64,000 nt of DNA from VXRJ01 sp964636705 (lineage in GTDB: Bacteria > Acidobacteriota > Vicinamibacteria > Vicinamibacterales > UBA8438): assembly GCA_964636705.1 (NCBI GenBank), contig CAZWUJ010000020.1, positions 6,677 to 70,676 on the forward strand, written 5' to 3'. Under the pieces are notes generated by a model that was given only the letters and a program-made list of their open reading frames with translations, did no database searches and had not been told where the DNA came from. A program made the position numbers and the translations under genes. Shown here piece after piece: positions 28,225 to 37,077 of the stretch; positions within the stretch are counted from its first letter, which is position 1; each line of letters begins with the position of its first letter.

Positions 28225-29967
28225 TCACACCGCCTCCGGGTGAACCGGCCGCGCCGACGGTTCGTTCAAGGCGGACCTGAACAACTCCAGGGCGTCTTCG
28301 ATACCGTCCCCGAGGTAGCGGAATTCGTCGGGAATCGCCCGACAGCGGCGCTCGGCCCGCCTGAACGATGTTCGCCGCCGGTCCTCGAATTCCCGCTCGT
28401 CGCGATCCTGGACGGCCGCCGACTCTGCGGAGCGGGCCAGTTCGGACGCGAGGAATTCCTTGAATTCCTGGATGGCAACCTGTTGGCGGGTGATCTTCTC
28501 GAAGTGGTAGGCAAGCACGGCCAGGACGACCGCTTTCGGAAGCATGCGTGGATGGCGCCTGGACACCGTGGCGATGAACTCGAGGAACGCCGGCGCCTGA
28601 GCATCCGAAAGGAGACGCCGCAGCGCCATGATGTCCGCATAGATCGCGTTCCTGCTTCTCGGCCTCGTCACGTGCGGCGAGGGCTTGAGGTGCTCGAACA
28701 GGGTCAGGCAGCGCTGGAAGTAGGTCTCGAGGGTTGGCCCGTAGAGAGTGGTCGTTACGCGCCGATATCCTTCGAGCAGGGTCCTCGGGTCCATCTCCGT
28801 CCTGAAGTTCAGCGCTGTCGCGCTGGTTCCGATAGGCACTTCCAGAAGCCGGTTCTCCGCCTTCAGCCGGTTGTACATGTCCGTGCCCTTGAGCGCCGTC
28901 AGCAGGTATATCGCCGCGGCGGGAATGCCCGCCTCCTGAATGAACTCGATCTGGGCATCGAACACGTCCTCTCCGTCACCGTCGAGACCCAGAATGAATC
29001 CCGCCTGGACCTGCATCCCTCGCCGCTGAATCCTGCGGACGGCGTTGAGGAGGAAGTTCTCTTCCCCCGCGCTGACGTTCTGCGGCTTCTTGGTCTTGAG
29101 CAGGGCTTTTGGGGTCGGGGTTTCGATACCCACGAACACCGTATCGAAACCGGCCTCGCCCATCGCTTCCATCAGCTCGTCCATCCGCGCCAGATTGACG
29201 GTGGCCTCCGTGGACAGGGCAAAGGGGTAGCCACGGGTCTTCTGCCAGTCGATGATCGCCGGCAGGAGATCCATCGCAGCGCGCTTGTTGCCGATGAAGT
29301 TGTCGTCGACAATGAAAACCTGTCCGCGCCACCCGAGTCGATAGAGCGACTCGAACTCCTCGACCACCTGATCCGGAGACTTCGTCCGGGGCACGCGGCC
29401 ATAGAGCTTGGTGATGTCGCAGAATTCGCAGTCGAACGGGCAGCCGCGAGAAAACTGCACGCCCATGGTGTCGTAGTTCAACGGATCGATGAGGTCGAAG
29501 CGCGGGACCGGGGTTTTGGTGACATCCGGTTTTCGCGGCTCGCGATACATGCGCTTCGCGGAGCCGTGCTCAAGATCCGCAAGGAACCTGGGGAAGATCT
29601 CCTCGACCTCATCCAGCACGAAATGGTCCACGCCTTCGATTTCGTCGTGAAACGTGGTGGGGTGCGGTCCGCCGGCCACGACGGGAACCCCGGCCCGGTT
29701 GCAGCGTTCCACGACGGCTTGCAGGGAGACGCGCTGCACGATCATGGTGGATGTGAACACCATGTCGGCCCACTCCAGGTCGGCGTCCCGTAGCGGACTC
29801 ACGTTCATGTCGACGACGCGGACGACGTAATCCCGAGGGAACATCGCGGCTACGGTGAGCAGGCCCAGCGGCGGGAAGGCAGCCTTCGTTCCCGAGATCT
29901 CCAGGGCGAAATTCGCGCCCCAGTAGGTGGGAGGGTGCTCGGGGTACACAAGCAGCGCATTAGGCAT
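28225..29967 (-). CDS. B12-binding radical SAM protein, DUF4070 (HpnP-like)
   Basis: A 580-residue enzyme. Residues 1-140 form a cobalamin-binding-like Rossmann domain (PPLGLLTVAAMFP, VVAGGPHPTTF). The radical SAM cluster is GCPFDCEFCDI (Cys176, Cys180, Cys183). Downstream VFIVDDNFIGNKRAAMDLL and FDTVFVGIETPTPKALLKT are the hallmarks of the DUF4070 subgroup that includes the 2-methylhopanoid methylase HpnP. Such enzymes methylate unactivated carbons using methylcobalamin and SAM. The gene lies 29 bases after the PKS and 40 before the reductase/sulfotransferase, so the substrate is probably the polyketide chain. The start ATG at 29967 precedes a conserved N-terminus; the longer open frame upstream is inside the PKS. 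Confidence 0.85.
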   Translation of the reverse strand: MPNALLVYPEHPPTYWGANFALEISGTKAAFPPLGLLTVAAMFPRDYVVRVVDMNVSPLRDADLEWADMVFTSTMIVQRVSLQAVVERCNRAGVPVVAGGPHPTTFHDEIEGVDHFVLDEVEEIFPRFLADLEHGSAKRMYREPRKPDVTKTPVPRFDLIDPLNYDTMGVQFSRGCPFDCEFCDITKLYGRVPRTKSPDQVVEEFESLYRLGWRGQVFIVDDNFIGNKRAAMDLLPAIIDWQKTRGYPFALSTEATVNLARMDELMEAMGEAGFDTVFVGIETPTPKALLKTKKPQNVSAGEENFLLNAVRRIQRRGMQVQAGFILGLDGDGEDVFDAQIEFIQEAGIPAAAIYLLTALKGTDMYNRLKAENRLLEVPIGTSATALNFRTEMDPRTLLEGYRRVTTTLYGPTLETYFQRCLTLFEHLKPSPHVTRPRSRNAIYADIMALRRLLSDAQAPAFLEFIATVSRRHPRMLPKAVVLAVLAYHFEKITRQQVAIQEFKEFLASELARSAESAAVQDRDEREFEDRRRTSFRRAERRCRAIPDEFRYLGDGIEDALELFRSALNEPSARPVHPEAV

Positions 29968-29996
29968 AGCGTCTCTACCCGTCCCGGCTTGCGCGG

Positions 29997-32900
29997 TCAG
30001 TGAACTGCATGGGCATCCGATGCCACGCCGTGCCGGTGCGGAAAGTGGTCCTGCGGCGGGTTGGCGAAGGCCGACGGCGTGCGGCGGGTACGCGGCCGGA
30101 CGGCGACGCCAGCGTCCCTCGTTCCGCGGTGGTGCGTCTCGGCCCGGTCGTCCTCGATGTCGTCCTTTCCGTGGACGATGCCCTGCGCCAACGACAGGGC
30201 GGAGGCCGTCGTCATCAGCTCGAGCGCGCTCACCCGGTAGTTGAACTGAGTCTGAATGAACGTTCCCAGCTCGGCGACCGAGATCGACGTGAGCCCGAAG
30301 CTGGACAGCGGCTCCTCGACGGCGCCTTCGTCGTGGCCGCAGAGCTCCGCCACCTTCGCGGCAATCTGTGCGACCACGCCGTCTACCGTCAATTCGCTGG
30401 CCGCGCCGGCCGCGAAGGCATCCTGGTTGCGCATGAGGCGCCCGACGCGCATGTAGTCGGGAGAATCCACCGTCCACGACGGACGCTCGAACAGGGCGGT
30501 GACCAGGTGGTCTCGATCGGACATCGCGCGCAGCGCGTAGTCGAGGTTGGCAATGGCGAAATCGCTGCTGACCGGAGGCACGCCGGCAGCCCGCATCATG
30601 CGCAGTACGGGGAGACTACGCGCGGCCATCCCCGCATCCGCGAGGGCCGCCATGTTGTAGGACAGGCAGGGCAGGCCCCGGCGGCGGCGACTGGCGGCCA
30701 GGCCGTCCAGAAAGCCGTTGGCCGCGCTGTAGTTGATCTGGCCGGGATTGCCCAGCGCCGAGGCGGTGGACGACAACAGCACGAAACAGTCGAGCGCACT
30801 GCCGAGGGTGGCCCGGTGCAGATGGAGGGCGCCGTGGGCCTTGGCAGCGAAAACCCTGGCAACGGACTGGGCTGACAGGTCGTCCAGCAGGCGGTCGTCC
30901 AGCGTGCCGGCGAGGTGGAAGACGCCCTTCAGCGGGCGCCGCAATTGCGAGACGCATCGCTGGACGTCCTCTTCCACCGCGACGTCGCCAGTCACGATGT
31001 CGAGCTCGACCTTCTCGTCCATGTAGGCCAGAGCGCTCGACCGGCGGATCCAGGCGGCATCCCGGCGGCGCTGCGGATCGCGGTCCAGCAGGGTGAGATG
31101 ACGCGCCCCGGAAGCAACCAGGTAGGGCAACAGCCTCAGGCCGAAGCCGCCCAGCCCCCCGGTCACCAGATAGGTCGCATCCGGGTCGAACAGCGGCCGC
31201 ACGTCGGCAACCGGGAAGTCGGGATCGGAGCCGGCGGCAGGCGCCTGCAGGACCAGCTTTCCCTGATGCCGGCCGGTGGTCATCAGGCGGAGCGCCCTCG
31301 CGTAGCCGCTGTACGGGAAGACGGTGACGGGAAGCGGGGGCAGCGTTCCCTTTTCGACCAGGTCGAGACAGGTCTGCGAGAGCTCGCGTGCAAGACGGGG
31401 ATCGTCCACCATGAGGCGATCCACGTCGATAGCGGCGAAGCGCAGGTTCTTGCGGAAAATGCGCAGGCCGATGTCGCTGTCGGCGAAGACGTCGACCTTC
31501 CCGATCTCGCAGTGCCAGCCGCCGGCCCGTAGCGCGCGCAGGCACAGTTCGATGTGGCGCCCGGCAAGGGAGTTCAATACGGCATCGACACCCTCGCCCG
31601 CGGTGGCCGCCATCAACTCGTCATACCAGTCGAGGCTGTGGGAATCGAATGCCGCCCTGGCGCCTAGCGCCCGCAATTGCTCGCGCTTGCTCTCGGTGCC
31701 CGCAGTTGCGTAGATCTCGGCTCCGGCGTGCCTGGCCAGCGCGATGGCGGCTTGTCCGACGCCGCCCATGGCGGAGTGAATCAGGACCCGCTGCCCTTTT
31801 CGCAGGCGGGCCAGATGAATCAGCGAATAGTAGGCGGTGACGTAGACCGACAATACGGACGCGGCTTCCTCCATGCTCAGACGGCCGGGCTTGGCGAAGA
31901 CACGTTGACGGTCGACCACCACGCGATTGGCGACGCAGCCTCCCGCAATGAAAGCCACCTCATCACCGACGCGGCAGTGCCGCACGTTCGGCCCGACGCG
32001 GCGAACGATTCCGCTGGCCTCCATGCCGACTTCCTGCCCGAGCGCCGAGCGCTCGTAGGCCAGTGCCGGCAGGAGACCCAGTGTCACCGTCACGTCGCGG
32101 AAGTTGAGCGCCGCCGCGCTCACCTCGACTTCCACATCTTCAGGCCCCGGCGCGGGAAGCTCGCACGTCTTCATCTGGAGGCCCGCGATCTGGCCCGGGT
32201 TGTCCAGGGCAAGCCGGTACGCGGCGTCCTCGCCGGCGGGGAGGCGGTAGTACCGCTCGCGCACGCTTGCCAGCCTCGGCGCCCACAGGCGCCGCTCGCG
32301 GATCGCAAGCTCCTGCTCGCGCAGATCGCACCGGGCGAGGCGGGCCAGCGTGCCCAGATCGTCGTGATCTCCCAGGTCGACCAATCGGAAATCGAGTCTG
32401 GCCTCCTCACCGACCTCCATGGCCATGCTGCGGACGGCGCCCCAAAGTGCGCTGCCGCGGGGATTCTCCACATCGTGGGCGGCCCGGCGAGTCACCACCG
32501 TCACCCGGCACCAGTGGCGCGCATGTTCGATCCGATGGGAGACCAGCGCCTGGACGAAGGCAATGAACCGCGACGCCACCTGCTCACCCGTCGGGTCCCG
32601 TGGGTTGGCGCCGCAGAAGAAGTCGACGGCCCGTAGCTCGACGGCGCCCGGCCATTCGTCGAGCGTATGGAACGCGGCGGCTTCGAAGTCTTCCTCGGAG
32701 AGCGTGTAGACCGCCTCGGGCTCGTCGAGCAGGGACACCCAGTGCGAGGACGAGCTCTCCGGCTCCCCCAGCACCCACCTGGGGCCCGGGAGCGCGCTGG
32801 TCTCGAGCGTATCCGCCTGGGAAGGCGACGCTTGCAGAAGGGTCGTCGTCCGCCCCGCACGAACCGTTGCCCAACCGGGACCCGGATCGACCGCGTGGCT

Positions 32901-35900
32901 CTCGTCGTGACGGATCAGCAGCAAGCCTCCGGGCACCGCCAGTCGGCGCGCCAGGTCCCATTGCGCCGCCCCGGGCGCGCCGTCGTCTCCGTGCAGGAAA
33001 ACGATCTCGGCGGCGCCCGCACGCAGCAATCCGGTTCGCAGCGCAGGGTCCGCGCAAGCATCGACGCTCGCGAACCGCAGTGCGGCGTCGCGCAGATGGA
33101 ACGCGTCGTAGAACGCACGGGCGGCTTCGTCGCTGTCTCCCACGAGCCAGTACTCGGTCTGTCCGTCGGGCAGGGAGAGATAGTCGATGCAATCCTCGAG
33201 GAAGGTGCGATCCGGCTCCCGGCTGCCGGCCAGCTCGACGACGTGGCAGGCGTAGCGCGTCACGTCCCGTTCCGGCCGCTCGAGAGCCGCGATCAGCGCA
33301 GCGGGCTCGATCTCCCCGTCCGGCAACCGGTCGACAAGCAACGGCCCGGCCGGAACGAACTTCGGCTGCCATGCGATCCGGTGCTTGCTGTCGGGTAGGT
33401 CGCTCCAGCGCGGATTGGAGGTGAAGTACGTGTACTCGCCGATGTGCGCGACGAGCTCGCCCGTTTCGCCGTCGTAGAAGCTGATGCTCCCCCCGGACCG
33501 CTCCCCGCGGCGAACGGAATACTGGCCCCTCTCGTTCGCGTTCATCCAGTCGTCGCTGGGCTTCCTTACGTGACAGGTGATCCGCGGCCCGCTTGGCGGT
33601 CGAAGGAACGTCATGCGTTCGGCCCGCTGGGGGATGGCAAAGAGATCGGCGGCGGTCAACAGGTGGTACAGGAATATCTGCAGGCCCCCGTCAAGCAACG
33701 GGGGGCAGGCGACGTAGCCTTCCTCCCGACCCGTGGCCCACAGGTCCTCGTCCATCTCCACGTCGAACAGATACGCCCCGTTGATGCTGTCCGCCCGGAC
33801 GCGCCGGATGGTTCTGAAGAACGGGCCGTACTGGAAGGTCTCGCTGAGGACCGCTTCCAGGCGCTCGTAGAAGTCGCGGTCGTCGGTCAGATGCGAGGCT
33901 CCGAACCGGGAGGCATCGATATCCGCCAGCCGCTCCGGCACGCCGGCTACGCGTTCCTTGCCCGCCAGACGAACCTTGCCGCGGCAGTGCAGCTCGCTCT
34001 TGCTCTCGACGTCGTACGACCGGGAAGAGATCGTGAAGGCGAACTCGCCCGTAGCGGAGGCGACCGGCCGCAGGGCCGTCTGCAACCGGACGGGTGTTCT
34101 GGGGACGGGACACGGTTGGAGGAACTCGAGTACTTCGAAGTGGACCGGAACGCCCCGCAGGGCTTCCAGGATCAGCTCCATGTAGCCGGCGGCCGGCATG
34201 ATCGCCGCGTGGTGGACCCGGTGGTCCGCCAGCCACGGGAAGTCCTGCTCCGAGAGCCGGGATTCGAACATCAGGTGCTCGGCGGGTACTCTGTGCCCCA
34301 CCAGCGGACCGTGCGAGTACTCGCCCTGCCGGACGAACATCTCGTTGTCGCACATGAGATCCATCGCCGTCTGTTCTTCTCTCGGATGGCCTGGAAGCAG
34401 GTGGGCGATGGGCTTCGGCCGCGGATACTGTTGTGCGAAGTCGAGGTCCCAACCGGCCCTGAAGAGCGCACCGACGGCCTCGAGGAATCCGCGACGGACG
34501 TCGCTGTCCCGCATCAGCGTCGGAATGCATGCCGGCGTCTTGACGGGTCCCTCCAGGCACTGCGCGATCGTGGGTTGCAGAGCGCTGTGCGGAGCGACTT
34601 CCAGAACGATGTCGGGCCGGCACAACCGTTGGGCGGTTTCCATCGCGGAGGCGAACAGCACGGGCCGGCGGACATTCGTCCACCAGTAGGAGCTGCCCAG
34701 CCGCTCCGGGATGTCGCCGGTCACCGACGAAACGAACGGCACTTCCGCGTCGAAGGTGCGGTCGTCCAGGAAGGCAAAGGCCGCCAGCGCGTCGTCCTCG
34801 ATGCCGTCCATCGCGGCGGAATGGAAGGCGATGTTGCCAGGCAGGAGGGCATGCTGCAGGCGGCGCCGGTCCAGCTCGGCGAGAACGGGCTCCAGGGCGC
34901 CTTGCCGGCCGCAGATGACGGTGCTGGCCGGCGCGTTGACGCAGGCGACCTCGACCCCGCTCTCGTCGTCGGCCCCGAGGGAAATGCCCAGCTCATCGAG
35001 CAGTTCCTCAGTTCCAGGGCGGTCGAGGCCGACGGCCAGCATTCGACCGGAGCCGGCCGTCCGCTGTTGCAGTGTGGCGCGGTGAAAGACCAGGCGGGTC
35101 GCTTCCGCCAGCGACAAGGCCCCGCAGGCATAGGCGGCGGCGACCTCGCCCGAGCTGTGGCCGACCACGCAGTCCGCATAGACCCCCCAGGTCTTGAGCA
35201 GTTCGACCAGCGCACACTGGATCATGAAGATGGCGGGCTGCGCCAGCCGCACTTCGTTGAGCTCGTCTTGCGGAGCGGAGAAGCAGGCGTCTCGCAGCGA
35301 CGTGTCCGAATGCAGCCGCCACTGTTCCTCGATGGCGTCGATGGCGCGGCGGAAAACCGGATTGGCGTCGTACAGCTCGCGGCCGCAGCCCGCCCACTGC
35401 GTCCCCTGGCCCGAGAACACCATGATCAGCCGCTTCGTACCCTCTTCCACCGTGGCGATCGGCACAGGGTCGGCCGCGAACGCATCGAGCGCGTCGCAAA
35501 GCTCTTGCCGGCTCCGCACCCCGAACGAAGTCCGCGTCGCGAAATGGGTGCGGCGGCGGCCGAGATTGCCAGCCAATGTGTAGAGGTCGATGTCCTGCTC
35601 GTCGAGCGCGTCGCGGAGCCGTTGCGCGCTCCGGGTCAGCGCTCCCGCAGAGCGGGCGGACAGCGGAATCATGAAGCCGCCGGTCGGAGCAAGCGGCACG
35701 GACCAGACTTGCCGCTGTGACGGGCGGTATTCCCGCACGACGCAGTGTCCGTTGGCCCCGCCGAAGCCGAAGGAATTGATGCCCACGACGACGGGGTGCT
35801 GCGGAAAGGGCTCGCAGGCCGTCTGCACCTGCATCGGGCAGCCGTCGAAGTCGATCTCCGGGTTCGGCGCCAGGAAATTCCTGGAGGTCGGAGCGAACGT

Positions 35901-37070
35901 CCGGCGCCGCAGCATCAGGATGACCTTGAGCAGGGCGCAGTGGAACGCCGCTGCCTCCATATGGCCCACATTGCTCTTGACGCTCGATACTCGTAGCGGC
36001 GTCTCGCGGTCGATGCCGCCGAGCGCCTCCCTGATGGCATTGCCCTCGATGGAATCTCCCACGACGGTGCCGGTTGCATGGGCTTCGATATAGTCGAAGT
36101 CCTGCGGTGCGCGGCCAGCCCGGGCGCGGGCCGCACGCATGAGGGCCACTTGAGCGTGACGGGTGGGTGCAGTGATGTACCGCCCCTGGGCGAGGCCGTC
36201 CGTTCCGTCGGCCGCGCCGGCCGCGTTGACTGCGGTCGCCTCGACGACGGCGTGAATGTGGTCGCCGTCCCTCTCGGCCGCAGCGAGCGGTTTGATCGCA
36301 AAGGTGAACGCGCCCTCCGACCGCATGTATCCGTTCGCTTCGGCGTCGAAGGAATGGCACTTGCCGTCCGGGCTGATGACGCCCAGGGCATTGAAGGCAG
36401 TGCTGAGTCTGGCTCCGCCGAGGTAGTTGACGGATCCGACGAGGGCCTGTTCGCAATCGCCGCACTGCAGCGCGTTCATCGCCGCGTGCAACGCAGTCAG
36501 GCTGGCGGAACAGGCCGTGCAGTGAGTGATCGACGGCCCCGTCAGATTGAAGTGGTAGGAGATGCGGTTGGCCAGCATCGCCAGGCTGATGCTCGTGACC
36601 GCAAACTCATTGACGCCGCCCAACGGCCGCCAGTTGGCCACCGACGGTACCTGTCCACCGATGAAGACTCCGGTCGGGCTGTTGCGCAGCGAGTGCAAGT
36701 CCCAGCCGGTACGCTCGAGTGTCTCCCAGGCGCATGACAGCAACATCCGCAACTGCGGATCCGTGGCCATCATCTCGTTGTGCGACATTCCGAAGAGACT
36801 CCGGTCGAAGAGCCTCTCCGCGTCCTCGCGGATCAATCCCTCGAAGGAGCTAGCGAACCTTCCCGGGCCGGAAGATCCCCCGATCGGGCGGTACCCTCTG
36901 CCGTAGCGATCGACTACCGGCTCCTGAACGATCTCCCGCTCACTGAGAAGACGCCAGAAATCCTCGTCCGTGCGGATGCCGCCGGGCATGCGGTGGCTGT
37001 ATCCGATGATGGCGACAGGGACTTGCGGCCGTGACGGAGGCTCGATCGAGGCCCTGCGATCACCCGGCAC
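29997..37070 (-). CDS. Highly reducing type I polyketide synthase (KS-AT-DH-x-ER-KR-ACP)
   Basis: A 2357-residue single-module synthase. KS (about 17-445): THCTACSAS with Cys187, EAHATGT with His331, SNVGH with His370. AT (about 548-870): GHSSGE (Ser639) and IAFH (749-750), the latter favouring malonyl over methylmalonyl. DH (about 920-1210): His950 in LADHRVHHAAIMP and Asp1127 in LLDGGLQ. A region of about 350 residues (1240-1600) has no SAM motif and looks like a degenerate methyltransferase/structural domain. ER has LIHSAMGGVGQAAIALA; KR has VTGGLGGFGLRLL and YSAANGFLDGLA. The ACP serine lies in FGLTSIS. There is no thioesterase; release would be by the downstream reductase. GTG start seven bases after the RND stop. 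Probably iterative. Confidence 0.92.
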   Translation of the reverse strand: MPGDRRASIEPPSRPQVPVAIIGYSHRMPGGIRTDEDFWRLLSEREIVQEPVVDRYGRGYRPIGGSSGPGRFASSFEGLIREDAERLFDRSLFGMSHNEMMATDPQLRMLLSCAWETLERTGWDLHSLRNSPTGVFIGGQVPSVANWRPLGGVNEFAVTSISLAMLANRISYHFNLTGPSITHCTACSASLTALHAAMNALQCGDCEQALVGSVNYLGGARLSTAFNALGVISPDGKCHSFDAEANGYMRSEGAFTFAIKPLAAAERDGDHIHAVVEATAVNAAGAADGTDGLAQGRYITAPTRHAQVALMRAARARAGRAPQDFDYIEAHATGTVVGDSIEGNAIREALGGIDRETPLRVSSVKSNVGHMEAAAFHCALLKVILMLRRRTFAPTSRNFLAPNPEIDFDGCPMQVQTACEPFPQHPVVVGINSFGFGGANGHCVVREYRPSQRQVWSVPLAPTGGFMIPLSARSAGALTRSAQRLRDALDEQDIDLYTLAGNLGRRRTHFATRTSFGVRSRQELCDALDAFAADPVPIATVEEGTKRLIMVFSGQGTQWAGCGRELYDANPVFRRAIDAIEEQWRLHSDTSLRDACFSAPQDELNEVRLAQPAIFMIQCALVELLKTWGVYADCVVGHSSGEVAAAYACGALSLAEATRLVFHRATLQQRTAGSGRMLAVGLDRPGTEELLDELGISLGADDESGVEVACVNAPASTVICGRQGALEPVLAELDRRRLQHALLPGNIAFHSAAMDGIEDDALAAFAFLDDRTFDAEVPFVSSVTGDIPERLGSSYWWTNVRRPVLFASAMETAQRLCRPDIVLEVAPHSALQPTIAQCLEGPVKTPACIPTLMRDSDVRRGFLEAVGALFRAGWDLDFAQQYPRPKPIAHLLPGHPREEQTAMDLMCDNEMFVRQGEYSHGPLVGHRVPAEHLMFESRLSEQDFPWLADHRVHHAAIMPAAGYMELILEALRGVPVHFEVLEFLQPCPVPRTPVRLQTALRPVASATGEFAFTISSRSYDVESKSELHCRGKVRLAGKERVAGVPERLADIDASRFGASHLTDDRDFYERLEAVLSETFQYGPFFRTIRRVRADSINGAYLFDVEMDEDLWATGREEGYVACPPLLDGGLQIFLYHLLTAADLFAIPQRAERMTFLRPPSGPRITCHVRKPSDDWMNANERGQYSVRRGERSGGSISFYDGETGELVAHIGEYTYFTSNPRWSDLPDSKHRIAWQPKFVPAGPLLVDRLPDGEIEPAALIAALERPERDVTRYACHVVELAGSREPDRTFLEDCIDYLSLPDGQTEYWLVGDSDEAARAFYDAFHLRDAALRFASVDACADPALRTGLLRAGAAEIVFLHGDDGAPGAAQWDLARRLAVPGGLLLIRHDESHAVDPGPGWATVRAGRTTTLLQASPSQADTLETSALPGPRWVLGEPESSSSHWVSLLDEPEAVYTLSEEDFEAAAFHTLDEWPGAVELRAVDFFCGANPRDPTGEQVASRFIAFVQALVSHRIEHARHWCRVTVVTRRAAHDVENPRGSALWGAVRSMAMEVGEEARLDFRLVDLGDHDDLGTLARLARCDLREQELAIRERRLWAPRLASVRERYYRLPAGEDAAYRLALDNPGQIAGLQMKTCELPAPGPEDVEVEVSAAALNFRDVTVTLGLLPALAYERSALGQEVGMEASGIVRRVGPNVRHCRVGDEVAFIAGGCVANRVVVDRQRVFAKPGRLSMEEAASVLSVYVTAYYSLIHLARLRKGQRVLIHSAMGGVGQAAIALARHAGAEIYATAGTESKREQLRALGARAAFDSHSLDWYDELMAATAGEGVDAVLNSLAGRHIELCLRALRAGGWHCEIGKVDVFADSDIGLRIFRKNLRFAAIDVDRLMVDDPRLARELSQTCLDLVEKGTLPPLPVTVFPYSGYARALRLMTTGRHQGKLVLQAPAAGSDPDFPVADVRPLFDPDATYLVTGGLGGFGLRLLPYLVASGARHLTLLDRDPQRRRDAAWIRRSSALAYMDEKVELDIVTGDVAVEEDVQRCVSQLRRPLKGVFHLAGTLDDRLLDDLSAQSVARVFAAKAHGALHLHRATLGSALDCFVLLSSTASALGNPGQINYSAANGFLDGLAASRRRRGLPCLSYNMAALADAGMAARSLPVLRMMRAAGVPPVSSDFAIANLDYALRAMSDRDHLVTALFERPSWTVDSPDYMRVGRLMRNQDAFAAGAASELTVDGVVAQIAAKVAELCGHDEGAVEEPLSSFGLTSISVAELGTFIQTQFNYRVSALELMTTASALSLAQGIVHGKDDIEDDRAETHHRGTRDAGVAVRPRTRRTPSAFANPPQDHFPHRHGVASDAHAVH

Positions 37071-37077
37071 GATGATC

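Noticed and set aside
28225..29967. RiPP-maturase role for the radical SAM protein
   Set aside because: It has a cobalamin-binding N-terminus and DUF4070 hallmarks rather than SPASM/RRE features, and there is no precursor peptide gene nearby.
33444..35720. 758-codon plus-strand frame inside the PKS
   Set aside because: Antisense to the AT-DH region, whose catalytic motifs are intact on the other strand; no recognisable protein features.
29997..37070. PUFA synthase or heterocyst-glycolipid synthase identity for the PKS
   Set aside because: Only one ACP, a single KS, and complete DH-ER-KR in one chain; the domain order is that of a reducing type I PKS.
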